Positions 31,740-42,844 are shown, counted from the stretch's first letter. The stretch is 64,000 bases of DNA from Trematomus loennbergii (GCA_012861695.1 JAAOOA010000011.1:1366501-1430500); one strand, 5' to 3'. Translations and numbers: made by a program. Notes: a model not told the origin generated them from the letters alone.

Positions 31740-33344
31740 TGGGGGCCTTGGTTGGAAAAGGGCAGGGTTAAAGTACCTGGGCATTTATCTTGGTGATGAC
31801 ACGTTTTGTTTGAAAACTGGGACGGGCTTATAGAGAAAGTGGAAGGCCGGTTAAAGAAGTGGAAGTGGATCCTTCCCAAACTTTCTTTTAAAGGGCGTAT
31901 CCTTATTTTAAACAACCTTGTTTCCTCCATGCTGGCTCACCGGCTGGCATGCACCGACCCGCCCGTAAACCTGCTGTCCAGGGTGCAGGGGTGGACTTCT
32001 TCTGGGACCGCATGCACTGGGTCCCTCAGAGCGTCCTGTTCCTGCCAAAGGAAGAGGGGGGACATGGCCTGGTTCACCTGGCGAGCAGAGGGGCTGCTTT
32101 CAGGCTCCGGTTCGTCCAGAGGTTCCTGACTGGACCTGCTGACCTGGTCTGGAGACCCGTAGCTCGGGCCTTACTGGAGCGCTGTGGTGGGCTGGGTCTG
32201 GCTGAGTCGCTGTTCCTAATGGACCTGAAAGGATTACGCCTGAATAATCTCTCGGGTTTCTATGGAGGTCTCTTCAAGGTGTGGGGACTACTCAGAAAAG
32301 AGAGACCAGACTGCTGTGGCTCACTGTTCTGGCTCCTCAGAGAGCCGGTGGTCCGTGGATCTCGTTTGTGTGTGGAGTAGGGCCTTCTCTACAACAGAGA
32401 CTCTGTGAGGAGAGGATCCTCACGCTGGGCCAGGTGGTGGAGGTGTGTGGCCCCCGCCTAGACAACGCTGCAGGCCTGGCCTCACGTCTGAGCCTCAGGT
32501 CAGTCCGGGTGGTCAGCCTCCTGCTGCAGAGCTGGAAACAGCAGCTCAGCCAATCAGAGCTGGCACTGATGCTGCTCACTGTAACGGACTGAAGTCTCCA
32601 GAGATGCTATGTTTTCCTGATCTCAGTTGTGAGGGTTTTTTGTTAAAGTTGAACAATGTTACCGATTTTAAGTTTAGCACCATGTCCAACAAAACCTTTT
32701 ATTATTGGTGACAAAGGTGCTGAATCAGAGCAGACTCCAGGAGCGAGTGGACACCCAGTGGAGAGCCCACCTGGGCCTGACGGAGGCTCAGAGGCCTGAG
32801 TGGAGAGCGCTCTACAAGCCTCCGCTGACTAAGAGGGGTGGGGACCTCCAGTGGAGGGTTCTCCACGCTGCGGTAGCGGTAAATGCGTTTGTTCAGTGAT
32901 CAACCCTACAGTGTCTGACGCCTGTCCTTTTGTGTACAGAGGGAAACCATTTTTCATTGCTTTACAGAATGTGGTCGACTCCTTTGTCTTTTTCAGTTAC
33001 TCGCTCAGATGTTGATTTTGTTTAATGTGGTTTTTTCTAAGTCAATGTTCATTTTGGGTTGGAGGTACAGCCAGAAGCAAAAGTGCAAAAGTCAGCTTTT
33101 GAATTTTTTGTTGGGGCAGGCTAAAATGGCCATCTACCTCAGCAGGAGGAATAAAGTTGCGGAGTCATTGGATACCGATGCAGTTTTGATTTTCAAGCGG
33201 ATGGTAAAAGCAAGACTGAAAACGGACTACAGTTACTTTTGCTTAACCAAAAATGTGGGAGAATTTGAGGCCATGTGGTGTCTTAAAAATGCTTTGTGTT
33301 CTGTGGTGAATGAGGATCTTATTTTCAGTCGTTTTCTGAACTGA
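31740..33344 (+). pseudogene. LINE ORF2 C-terminal region, frameshifted
   Basis: Several frames continue ORF2: LKYLGIYLGDD, LKKWKWILPKLSFKGRILIL (31840-31910), then the segment with LAESLFLMDLKGLRLNNLSG, then ERVDTQWRAHLGLTEAQRPE (32730-32800) and a final open piece (33009-33344) ending SVVNEDLIFSRFLN. The Cys/His finger usual near the C-terminus (CPFC...H...C) is recognisable near 32920 but loses a base in its T run, giving CPFVYR in one frame. The AATAAA at 33383 and the tail to 33408 close the element. Confidence 0.8.
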
Positions 33345-33408
33345 CAATGTGTGTCATTGTGTCTGTTTGGTTATTTGCTTTGTGAATAAAAGTGGTTTGA
33401 AAAATCAA

Positions 33409-33970
33409 ATCTCTCAGATATCTGTTATCGTTCATCCACAAAACCTTCACAAGAGGTTCATCTCTCATTCAGAACAATGCAAACCTTTGATCTCTCAAAT
33501 GCCGTTGCCATGGTAACACAGGCTCGCCATGAAACATGGTTTTCTCATAACTTCAGTGAAAATGCTCCAAACAGCCCAAAACTTCACAGGTTTGGTAACG
33601 ATGCAGCCATCCACACATCTAAGCGTATTATGGGATGTCATCAAATGCCGTTGGCATGGCGACAGATCATTCGCCATCAAGTTAGTTCAAAGGTTTGCAG
33701 TTCAAATATTCTGCTGCTTTTCCAAGCCTTTTTACTTTTTTTCTTCTCTCATCACATTCAAGCCCCCAGTGTTCATGTATCATTTCAATCTAAATTCTTC
33801 ACTTTCTTCTTACACATTACAATTCAGCATAGCAGTTTAGCGTCAGCTTTTCAGCATAAAGCATTCCCACTAGCAATTTCTTCAGGAATTGCATTCTCTA
33901 GTTGGTCATTGTAAATCGCTTTGGAATAAGGCGTCTGCTAAATGCCTAAATTGTAAATTATATTTTTGGG
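33409..33970 (+). repeat. Family A repeat, third copy, distal part
   Basis: From GATATCTGTTATCGTTC (33417) the sequence matches 24055-24150, then the distal part seen again at 38400-39235: GTTGCCATGGTAACACAGGC, TTCACAGGTTTGGTAACGAT, and the family end AGCATTCCCACTAGCAATTT to GCATTCTCTAGT (33900). A SINE/LINE-type tail follows (33915-33945, with GCGTCTGCTAAATG). The Tx1-like LINE sits between this copy and the one at 23404-24772, so the two may once have been one element. Confidence 0.75.
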
Positions 33971-34353
33971 AGAATAAACCCCACAGATCCTCAACTCCGG
34001 TGTGTCTCACTCATTAACAACGCAACACAGAGCAACAAGAACGTTGTCTACAGTAGCCATGAACACGCATGTATTTTCTTATTTGAGGGGGGGGTGGATG
34101 CGTGGGCCACCCGAATAGGTTAAGGGCCTTTGGCTTTTCTTGCCGGGGAATAGAATCAAATTCTGTGGAAACACTGACATGGATAACATGTTAGTAGTCT
34201 CCTATTTGGATGTAACTCCAGCTCTACACGAACGTACTGTATGTGTGTAGCCTACAGTGGCTCTGTGTCGACCTTAACTAAATAGAGGAAGTAAACCCAG
34301 TGATAGGGACAGCAGGGGTTATGATAACAGTCTGATTTGGCGGATCATACATG

Positions 34354-34507
34354 CAGGGCTGCCCCGCCCTACACGCAGATCACGCAGACTGCGTGGGGCC
34401 TCACCTCCACTATCTCACCCCCCCCCACCCCACGTTGACGCTCGCGACACAGAGGGCCTCATCACATAACTTTGTGTGGGGCCACAAGTTGGCCAGGGGC
34501 GGCCCTG
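34354..34507. mobile_element. Short hAT MITE (154 bp) with perfect 8-bp duplication
   Basis: Starts CAGGGCTGCCCCGCC and ends GGGGCGGCCCTG, imperfect inverted repeats, and is flanked on both sides by CATACATG (34346-34353 and 34508-34515). It contains CGCAGATCACGCAGACTGCG and GTGTGGGGCC words. A related, truncated copy starts at 39628. No coding sequence. Confidence 0.85.
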
Positions 34508-34515
34508 CATACATG

Positions 34516-35785
34516 TCTCTTGCTTTGCGATGGCGATATCAGGGACATTTGAGGCTTAAAATGTAATCTGGCTCAAAAAGGCCTAACGCCTTACATAGAC
34601 TGCTGAAACAAACGGAAGTAGCTTCTGGTTCTGAAAGTGATGCCATAGAGGCAAGTGAATTAGAAGTGCCTTAAATGCACATTATTTCCAATATCCAGCT
34701 GTAGGGGACTCCATTAGTTTAAAAATAAGTCTTATTGTGTAGAAGTCTACAACAAAATGACCCCACTTCCTACTTCCAACTACCTTGCTAAATATGTATC
34801 ACAGGACGGAGGGTTCGATTTGGCCACAGCAACCTAGCACACTGCCACCACTTCTGTTTTATACACTAGGGATTCTGAAATCAAATCACTGGATGCCAGA
34901 CTCTCAGAAAATTGACTTACTCCGGCAGTCAAAACACTAAAAAGTATGTCACAGCTGCTTTTGTGGCCTCTCTGGGGCTGTGCGTTTAATAGAATTACAA
35001 ATGTACAAGAAATGGGTTACAGCTACAGCGGAGCTGAAGAATAGCCAAAAGGAGGGTGAAAATTGAATGATCCCTTCGTGCTTTGCCTGATCAACTGATC
35101 TAGCAGGAAAATACCATTGGAGTGAAATTATGGCTGTTCTCTGATCCATCAACCTTTTAAATAAAGTTCAATATCAGATCAGACTTCTCAGAAGCTTGAA
35201 ATCGAGGAACCTTTCCGGTAAGGATATATCTGTGAAATTAAATTCCCGTTTTCTTTTTATAAGGTCTTACACTCATGTGCAACATACATATTCTGATAGT
35301 GAAGTTTGTCTTGAAAAAGATGTATAAAAGATATATTGTTTTTTATCAAATATTACTTGAACAGAAGTGAATTATTAAATCTTTGCTTGTGAGTATTTAC
35401 AGCAGCAGGATGTGTGTGTGTGACTGAGTTACTGTGATAAATGACAGTGTGTGTGTGTGTTTTGTGTGTTTACTGTAATGAAGAAGCATTGTATCATCAT
35501 CATCAACATAGAGCGCTATGGCAGAGAGGAATATATCCGACTTTAGTAGGATAAATTCACTGCCGTTACTTTGGTATCTTCTTGATATTTGTTGAAAAAA
35601 AGAAAAACGATTATTATAAGCCAGTTCAGATGGTAAGCATGTTCAACCGGAGTGTTAGGATGTCTGGTTATTGAAATGTTTCATCTAGAAACAGGGTCTG
35701 CTTACGTTGTAACTTTAGCTTTGAGTTTTATTGCAGACCCTTCTGAAGTTACAGTTTACAGTACACACTGAAGTGAGCTACTCAC
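34516..35785. other. Presumed GALNT intron; no exon recognised
   Basis: Unique-looking AT-rich sequence downstream of the last recognised GALNT exon in the direction of transcription. I looked for the next expected GALNT peptide (starting AEP and followed by a basic RI-x-E-D stretch) on the minus strand and did not find it. Short GT runs are present at 35409-35470. Confidence 0.4.
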
Positions 35786-35971
35786 CATCCAGTGTTGAAC
35801 TCCACATGAGCATCGAACAGAGCGACTACAGGAGCAGAGGCCACCTTCCAGCCGCTGACTCTGGATCTGATCAGTCCTTCCTGCTTGTCATGGCGGACCA
35901 CCTTAATGAACCCGGGGCCGTGCTGAGCGTTGGTCTCCTCACGAAGCTCTGCAGGTGGTCTTTCAGCTCCG
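35786..35971 (-). CDS. GALNT exon with catalytic DxH motif, carrying a one-base frame break
   Basis: The third visible exon of a polypeptide GalNAc-transferase. It lies between TCTCTCTCCAG (acceptor) and GGATG/GTGAGT (donor). It encodes an N-terminal part in one frame (ELKDHLQSFV) and then, one base out of step from about 35938, TNAQHGPGFIKVVRHDKQEG, followed by LIRSRVSGWKVASAPVVALF and DAHVEFNTGW. DAH is the DxH motif that binds manganese and UDP-GalNAc. The phase entering from the exon at 41332 agrees with the first frame, so the shift lies inside this exon (about 35930-35945). It could be a true inactivating deletion or a sequence error. Family members transfer GalNAc to Ser/Thr in the Golgi, starting mucin-type O-glycans. 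Related most to the GALNT8/9/17/18 group. Confidence 0.85.
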
Positions 35972-37360
35972 CTGGAGAGAGAGCACACCAGGGGGATTAC
36001 ACACTGACGCTCACCATCCATCCTATCCAGCATACTCCACAGAGTCCCTGAGCTCCACTGGACCAAGGACGAGATAGGTGTGTTTGTGTGTGTGTAACAC
36101 AAATGTTTGTGTGTGTATTCGTAAAACCTTTAGTTTTTTTTACCAAAAAACAAAGTTCTGCTGGAGATGTTTGTGCAGGTTCAGTTTCTGAACTTCGTGG
36201 CAACAGTTCTTGCTGAGTCTCTTTCCTGGTTCGGAGTGACAGTCCCCCAATGTACAGAGTAATAATTGTTTGTCAGATCCCAGACCTCATCTAAGATTGA
36301 TGATGGTGAAACCTTACGAACCAAATTACAGCAGACTGAGTGAAAGGTGAGCGTGTGGGAGAAATGAGCAGCAGTCAGGGTGCTTTAATGTTCAAAAAGC
36401 TCTATATTTTCCTCATACTGCCTTTGCTGCAGCACCTCTTTTCACCCTCTGTCTGAAACCAGAGCCCAGTCTGCTCGATTTTAGCTTTTGCCAACCATTT
36501 ACATGCACAAAAACCTGTAGAACACACTACAGGAAAGGGAACATCCCAAAAAGCAGAATAGGGCCTCTTTAAGTCTCAACCAAAGACATAGAACCACTAA
36601 CTGAGACACTGACCAACACAACTATTGCAAAAAAATACTTGTGAACTAAACAATGATTTATTATATCACTATGGAAACAGTTAATGCAGGAGGTCTTCAT
36701 TTTAAATAAAAATAAAATACTGCTTTAACATCAATGCACTGGTACACACATTCACATCCTTTGAATATGTGGAGGCTTGGCATTGTTTGTTTTGTTTCTT
36801 GTGCTGCTTCTGTCTTTCTCCATGACTGATCATATATCATATATGCCTTGCACACATTCAGGTAGACAGGGACACACTCAGATCGCCTGCAGTGGAACAG
36901 CGAACATCTTCATTTCCTCGCTGTTATTTCTCTGCTGTAATCCTGCCTTCAGGCTTCGTCTGCTGCTCTATTCATTATTCCCATCAGCCTACATTCTCTG
37001 TCTGTCTGTTTTCCTTTAATGAGCCACAGATTGCTGCTGACCTGGAAGAAAGATGGGCTAATTTAAAGCTGGAGTCGGGAGTATTTGAAGTTCACCCTAT
37101 TGTGATCCATGTCCGTGTGAGATTACTTCCACACAGAAAAAAAAGTGAGTCATTAGATCAAGATATCCTCCGGTTACCCAATTAATTTTCTGATCCAAAC
37201 TGTGAAAAATGTTTTTAATCAGATGTAACTGATCTTCTACTTGAAATGATTGTCAAACAACAGGACCAGCATCCCAAATAAGTTCAAATGAAAACATAAC
37301 ATGGCAAAAACAGAGAAAATAAAAACCAGCTAAATGTGTGTCAGCTGTAATGACCATCAT
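35972..37360. other. Intron of the GALNT gene; no other gene recognised
   Basis: Sequence between GALNT exons. Open frames at about 36780-37185 have no recognisable domain and unlikely composition. Near the exon a GTGTGTTT run (36078-36120) is present. Confidence 0.45.
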
Positions 37361-37361
37361 T

Positions 37362-38170
37362 TTAGTGGGAATGCTATTAACAGCATTCCCACTATCTGTT
37401 CTTCTACGCACAAAATTCTTTATTCTTATTATTCCACACGTTATTTTGCCGGTCTTCTCCTCCCGCATTGAACATTGCAGAAACTCCGTTCAAACATCAA
37501 AACGTTCAGCTCGGTCGGGAATCGATTGCTGTAACACAACTTTTAAATCTGATTCTTACTTTTAGAGATATTAAACATTGTTCAGACTTTGGTACAGAGG
37601 CCTTCTTCAGATTTTAACATTAACTAGAGTGCGTGATGTCACAGCTAGAGTGTAGGAAATCTTGAAATTTGCCTTCATATTTTTTTTTAAAACTGCCATA
37701 ATTCCCAAACCCTACATTCCTGAGACATAATCTTTCATGACAAACGTAGGAAAACATCTCGTAGCTTAAAAAATGATAAATAATTAAGCAAAAATAATTA
37801 AACAAAATGCCTCTTGAGGGCAAAAAAGTGACAACTTTCAATATGTCTCCATTAAAGCCCATTGTAATTTCAGGCTGATATTTCCTCACAGCAGCAGCCG
37901 CACACCTTTAGTTAAACTGCCAAAAAGGCCACATTATTGACCCAAAGTACACAAAAAGCACACTTCAGATACTCAAGGTCCTTGAGATGCTTCACGCTTT
38001 GAAATTTCACCGATATCTGTTACGGTTCTTCAACAAAACGTTCACATGTAAGAGGTTTATCTCTCATTCAGAACAATGGAAACCTTTGATCTCTGGACAC
38101 CTTGTTAGCTCAAATATAAACACCTGTGTTATGGAACACGATGATGTCATAACTCCAACTGACATGCTCA
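37362..38170 (+). repeat. Family A repeat, fourth copy, proximal part
   Basis: Begins TTTTAGTGGGAATGCTATTA (37362), shows the palindromic end AATGCTATTAACAGCATTCC, then GTCTTCTCCTCCCGCATTGA, AACATCTCGTAGCTTAAAAA and GCAGCAGCCGCACACC as in the other copies. It runs on to the ACGATGATGTCAT block at 38139. It sits in a GALNT intron, opposite to the direction of transcription. Confidence 0.8.
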
Positions 38171-38199
38171 GAGCAGCAGACTTCAGATAATGGTTAATG

Positions 38200-39235
38200 G
38201 TCCTGCCCTCAACAGCTCTACATCAATTATGGGGTGTCATCATATGCCGTTTCCATGGAAACGCATCCCCCGCCATAAAAGACGATGTCGCTATACATTA
38301 ACTCCTATGAAAATGTTCAAAAAGTGCTCAAACTTTACATGTGTGCTAACAGTCCAGCCGTGAAGACATCTACGGGACAGTTTTGAGATTTCTTCAAATG
38401 CCGTTGCCATGGCAACACAATGCTCGCCATGAAACACGGTTTTCTCATAACTTCAGTGAAAATGCTCCAAACGGCCCAAAACTTCACAGGTTTGGTAACG
38501 ATGCAGCCATCAACGCATCTAAGTGTATTATGGGGTGTCATCAAATGCCGTTGCCATGGCGACAGACCACTCGCCATGAAACACGATGTCGCTGTAAGTC
38601 CAATGGACACGGTCCAATCGCCTCCCAATCTTCACTTATATATCACCGGTCCATGCCTCAACAGCTCTACGCCAAATCTGAGATCTCACCATATGCCGTT
38701 TCCATGGAAACGCATCCCTCGCCATAAAACACGATGTCGCTATAACTCCTATGAAAATGTTCAAAAAGTGCTCAAACTTCACATGTGTGCTAACATTCCA
38801 GCCATGAAGACATCTACGGGACATGCCGTTGCCATGGCAACACAATGCCCGCCATGAAACACGGTTTTCTCATAACTTCAGTGAAAATGCTCCAAATGGC
38901 CCAAAACTTCACAGGTTTGGTAATGATGCAGCCATCAACGCATCTAAGCGTATTATGGGATGTCATCAAATGCCGTTGGCATGGCGACAGATCATTCACC
39001 ATCAAGTTAGTTCAAAAGTTTGCAGTTCAAATATTCTGCTGCTTTTCCAAGCCTTTTTACTTTCTTTTCTTCACTCATCACACATTCAAGCCCCCAGTGT
39101 TCATGTATCATTTCAATCTAAATTCTTCACTTTCTTCTTACACATTACATTTCAGCATAGCAGTTTAGCGTCAGATTTTCAGCATAAAGCATTCCCACTA
39201 GCAATTTCTTCAGGAATTGCATTCTCTAGTTAATA
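38200..39235 (+). repeat. Family A repeat, distal part with tandem duplication and X-box-like palindromes
   Basis: A block of about 450 bp is repeated: GCCGTTTCCATGGAAACGCA at 38247 and 38696, and GTTGCCATGGCAACACAATG at 38403 and 38828. Each block holds a GTTTCCATGGAAAC and a GTTGCCATGGCAAC palindrome, both matching the RFX X-box pattern. The end AGCATTCCCACTAGCAATTT to ATTCTCTAGT (39232) is the same as in the copy ending at 33900. No protein is encoded. Confidence 0.8.
38403..38416. promoter_or_regulatory. RFX/X-box-like palindrome in family A
   Basis: GTTGCCATGGCAAC is a perfect 14-bp palindrome and the ideal two-half-site RFX recognition sequence. It recurs at 38828-38841; variants are at 33504-33517 (GTTGCCATGGTAAC), 38249-38262 and 38698-38711 (GTTTCCATGGAAAC). 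Motif match is direct; binding is inferred from the known RFX consensus. All sit inside a dispersed repeat in or near the GALNT introns. Confidence 0.5.
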
Positions 39236-39627
39236 TTGTGCTTCCTCTCACTCCTCACTGCTGCCATAGTGAAGGCTCCTATTTCCTCACTACAGGCTTT
39301 AAGCTCTTACTGCTGCAGATCTCCTACTTTTCTTCTTTTTATATTTTGAATTTTGAATTTGGGCCCTCTAACATAAAAAGAACAGCTTTCTTTTGTCAGA
39401 CTTGGCTCGTCTTTTACCTTTGCAGAACTTTCTCTGAACAGATAGATCTGGGACACACCCGCTTATTTCGCTTTAGTTAAAATATATGCTTTTTCTTGGT
39501 CAATTTGCAGAAACCGAGGCAAGTTCCATCCAATGTTGAATTAATACTGCAGTTGCATGCAATAAAAGCAACCTATTTATTCCCATTAAAATTGTGTCTT
39601 TGCATCTAACCTTTTCTATGCTAGCCA

Positions 39628-39790
39628 CCAGGGCCGCCCCTCCCTACACGCAGATCACACAGACTGTGTGGGGCCTCATCTTGCGGAGGTGGCCTCATCT
39701 TATGCGCAAATGCGGCGCAATTCATCTTATGAGCAAATGCAGCACAATTATGCGCTCCACAGTTTCCCCGCTGCGAGGCTCCGGCGCTAA
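39628..39790 (+). mobile_element. Truncated relative of the hAT MITE at 34354
   Basis: CAGGGCCGCCCCTCCCTACA and CGCAGATCACACAGACTGTG match the left part of the element at 34354-34507. The interior has a duplicated CTCATCTTATG/GCGCAAATGC(A/G) phrase and no clear right end, although GAGGCTCCGGCGC at 39775 may mark an older border. Confidence 0.5.
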
Positions 39791-41331
39791 CAGTTCACGA
39801 GCGTGCTCCACTAGCATAATCCGGTTTACATAAAAAGTTGCAAAATATAAGCTGTCAGTGGCATAAAGTCATTTTTGGCCTTTTACACATAGAATATTTA
39901 ACATACTGGTCTAGAGGCAACTGCGATATATTTTATGAGGCGTGGACTCCATATAAATGTAAAATTTGTGTATGTATAAATGATACATATGCACTATTTA
40001 AATAAAGATATGTTCCAAAAATGAAAGTATATATGCGCCGTCAAATGGTTCGTTATTCATTATTTTCATTATGTTATTGCAAACTCTTACACTTTGTGTT
40101 CCCACATTACATAATTAATAACTGTAACAGTTGTAAATGTTGAATCTTTTTATTCCCTGCTGCTCCATTAATCATCACCTACGCACCTAAACTCTGATGC
40201 TCTGTATTCCAGAAGTGCAGTGGGACCCATAAAGTCTGCAGGCCACTGTACAGACACACTCCTCATTATGGTGATTATAGATGTGGCAGCGAAATATGTT
40301 CCACAGTACCTGATGCATTATTTACGCCAATCTTCTAACAGACAACTGGCGTCCCTGCCTTACCTGTCACTGCTGCAGACATTTTAATCTGTTTCATACA
40401 CCCTGATGCCTGCACATGCCCTGATCTGTGCACCGCAATATAAAATGAGTAGGACATCAAATATAGACACTTCAGAAGGGAGAACTTGAACCAAAATGAC
40501 TCCCCTAGATCCCCAACAATGTGAGGAACAACTCTTAATCAACTATGTGAATTAAATCAAGTGCTTGGCTACTATTTGGCTGTATAGTTTTGGAGTGAAC
40601 AGCATCTTGGAAAAGGAGGTGAAGAAAAGATGTGAATGAGAACAGAGCGGTGCAGTGACGACACTGTTTGTCGGCCTGGGACGTTAGCTTTGGAAGAGGT
40701 CCCTTGACAAAAACTAGAGCGATTTCCCCATTTGATTTCTGTATATTGCAGGAAATAAGCTTTGTGGCAAACACAGTTTATGATACTCCTCATATTAGCA
40801 CCACTTTGTGATGTTGGCTTATGTTGGCTTGATGACGTTCATTAGTTTTATTAAGACACTTGTTATCAACCAAAGCTTCAGACATTCACGAGAGGAGTAT
40901 TTACTTGCATATTTTAAATATATTGATTATATTATAGAACTCCCACTGATTTCTTATAGCCAGCAGATAATTGCGTTCAGGAAAAATATCGCAACCAGGA
41001 GAGAAACGGTATCCACCTTTAATCCCGCCTCTAACTAATTGCTTCCTATGGATGAATGGAGTGAGTGTGAGCTGTGTTTGAAGCATTAGTTTCGGAACTG
41101 ATGGCACGCTGTCCACACCTCTATATAGTCTCTTTTGTGAACCTGTGATGTTGAGTACCCAAAGAATGATGATAAAATATATAGTAGGGTCCCCGGCACA
41201 TAGAAACTGCCTGATGCTAACTTGCATATTTTGGGCAATTTGCAAAATTAGCATTAATTAGCATTATAGCCTATATAGAACAAGAACATAATCCCATCAT
41301 GAAGGTGAAATAAAGAGAGAGTGTTTCTCAC
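39791..41331. other. Intron of the GALNT gene; no other gene recognised
   Basis: AT-rich intronic sequence between the exons at 35786 and 41332. No exon, RNA gene or element with clear ends was recognised. Confidence 0.45.
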
Positions 41332-41498
41332 GGCTGTCGCTGTGGTCGTCCACCAGTACGATCTCTCTGAGCAGGTGGGGGGGGGTCCTCAGGATGGCTG
41401 TGTGGATGGAGCGCAGCAGCACGGACAAGGCCTCGTTCACAAAGATGAAGATGACACTGAGCTGAGGTAGATCTGATGAATAAGACATGTTCCTGCAC
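41332..41498 (-). CDS. GALNT exon encoding the start of the glycosyltransferase domain
   Basis: A 167-bp exon between TTCTGCCCCCCAG and GACAGCC/GTGAGA. It encodes CRNMSYSSDLPQLSVIFIFV, then NEALSVLLRSIHTAILRTPP and HLLREIVLVDDHSDS. LPQLSVIFIFVNE is the first strand of the GT-A Rossmann-like fold and LVDDHSD holds the family's VDD-x-S signature. The incoming codon is completed as Gly by the exon at 42173 (RPDG/CR), the usual arrangement. The frame is fully open. It is a real exon by splice sites, phase and family match; identity within GALNT8/9/17/18 cannot be fixed from one exon. Confidence 0.92.
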
Positions 41499-41589
41499 CT
41501 GGGGGGCAGAATAAAGAGAATCAGAGAAAGAATTACCAACAGAAACATAAAGCCTTGAACAACATCATCTCAATAAAGCTTGAATCCAT

Positions 41590-42115
41590 ACAGGCAGGGA
41601 TGGAGAGGTATTCAGTTATTTTACTTATCTCTATCTAAGTAAAAATAGCAATACTAAATTGTAAAAGTACTCCGTTACAAGTAAAATTCCTGCATTCAAA
41701 ATGTTACTTAAAGTATAGGCACAAAATTATTAGCATCAAAATATACTTAAAGTTCCAAAATGAAAAGTACTTACTATTTCAGAATCTACATGTAATGACT
41801 GGATTATCATCAGTGGTGGAAGAAGTACATTCATGTCAAAACACTCCATTACAAGTAAAAGTCCAATATTCTGAAGTAAAATATATTATCAGTTAAATAT
41901 AATTAGCAAAGCGAAAGTAAAAGTAGAAATTCTGAAGAAAAATGTTCCCCCATATTTTGATACACTCATAATTCATGTTAAGAAATGTTTGAAATATATT
42001 GTAAATGTTCTAACAGTTAGTCGACTAGTTACATTTTTAGAGAGGCATTATCTTGAAAGTTTATCACAATATATTTTTGAAATAAATGTACTTAGTTACT
42101 TTCTTCCAATGCATA
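41590..42115. repeat. Teleost TAAAAGTA-rich interspersed repeat (GGTGGAAGAAGTA family)
   Basis: Contains CAGTGGTGGAAGAAGTACAT (about 41813) and many AAGTAAAAGT/AAAGTACT words, as in a very common teleost non-autonomous hAT-like repeat. Two overlapping copies seem present, one from about 41605 and one from about 41813. They lie in the intron between GALNT exons. Confidence 0.6.
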
Positions 42116-42172
42116 CAGGCACATACTGAAACCACACCTCAATGTATATATAAGTACACAGAGTACACTGAC

Positions 42173-42377
42173 CCGTCCGGTCGTAAATCTGGAATGGACC
42201 GGGTGAGGGAGATGCGGTCACTAAGGTAGCCGTTGTAGCCATAGTAACGGAACTTCCTGAGGGCCACCCTCCGACTCTCGGGGCCGAGGTTGTGACCCCA
42301 GTGTCCGAACAGCTGGGAAGAGTCTCTGGAGGAGTCTGGGGGGGGGGCAGCGTCCTCCCCGTCCCTCTGAGGGCTCT
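42173..42377 (-). CDS. GALNT exon upstream of the catalytic domain
   Basis: A 205-bp exon after TGTGTCCACAG (an alternative acceptor CTACAG lies about 35 bp upstream) and ending at GACGG/GTCAGT. It encodes a Pro/Asp-rich stem segment, then LFGHWGHNLGPESRRVALRK and FRYYGYNGYLSDRISLTRSI followed by PDLRPDG. YGYN-x-YLSDRISL-x-RSIPD is a hallmark of the GALNT family just before the catalytic domain. Phase 2 at the end matches the next exon at 41498 exactly. The preceding exon with the Golgi signal anchor should lie at higher coordinates but was not recognised in the window. A GGGGGGG run within the stem codes Pro residues. Confidence 0.9.
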
Positions 42378-42844
42378 CTGTGGACACACAGGCACAGATA
42401 CTGATGCACTGTAGACAAAACGTTTTTTTAAGAAACATATTTTAAAATGCTCACGTTCTCTCCAAATGTTTATTCGCAGATACAATTTATAAATGAATAA
42501 CTATCTTTGTATAAGGTGCAGATTTAGAAGCATATCATATAAAGTGCAGGGTTAAGGCATATACATTGAAATACTGATGTAATAAATACAGATGTTATAA
42601 AGAGTTATACACAGACATGGTAAATGAGTCACAAGGAGTGAAACGTCCCTGAGTGTGAGGCGCTGTGGGTTTGAGCCCATGACATTCAAAGGGAGTGTGG
42701 AGTGAGGGGGGGGGGCTGAGTCTGAGTGTTCAGGAGGGTTAAAGTGTTGTGGAAGGAGCTGTTCCTGAGCCTGCTGGTGAGGGATCTAAGCTCCGGTACC
42801 TCCTCCCTTATGGGAGGGGCAAACAGTCCATATAGATATACCTG

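Larger units (their letters stand above)
24780..33408 (+). mobile_element. Tx1-like (L1 group) LINE, nearly full length, split by a Harbinger element
   Basis: One LINE can be followed through 5' UTR (24780-24992), ORF1 with a zinc knuckle (24993-26345), ORF2 endonuclease (26430-26918), a 3.07-kb Harbinger insertion, the rest of the endonuclease (29990-30115), reverse transcriptase (30598-31695) and C-terminal region (31800-33344). It ends with AATAAAAGTGGTTTGAAAAA. Left flank is (CT)n; right flank starts TCTCTC, suggesting insertion in the CT tract. Many stops and frameshifts inactivate it. The Tx1 call rests on the protein phrases (SLLCTDYKLLSKVLATRLRK, DVWRHFHPGQRQYTW) and the presence of a CCHC ORF1. 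Confidence 0.88.

Noticed and set aside
36777..37185. Possible exon between GALNT exons
   Set aside because: No domain, no consistent splice sites in a useful phase and low-complexity hydrophobic content.
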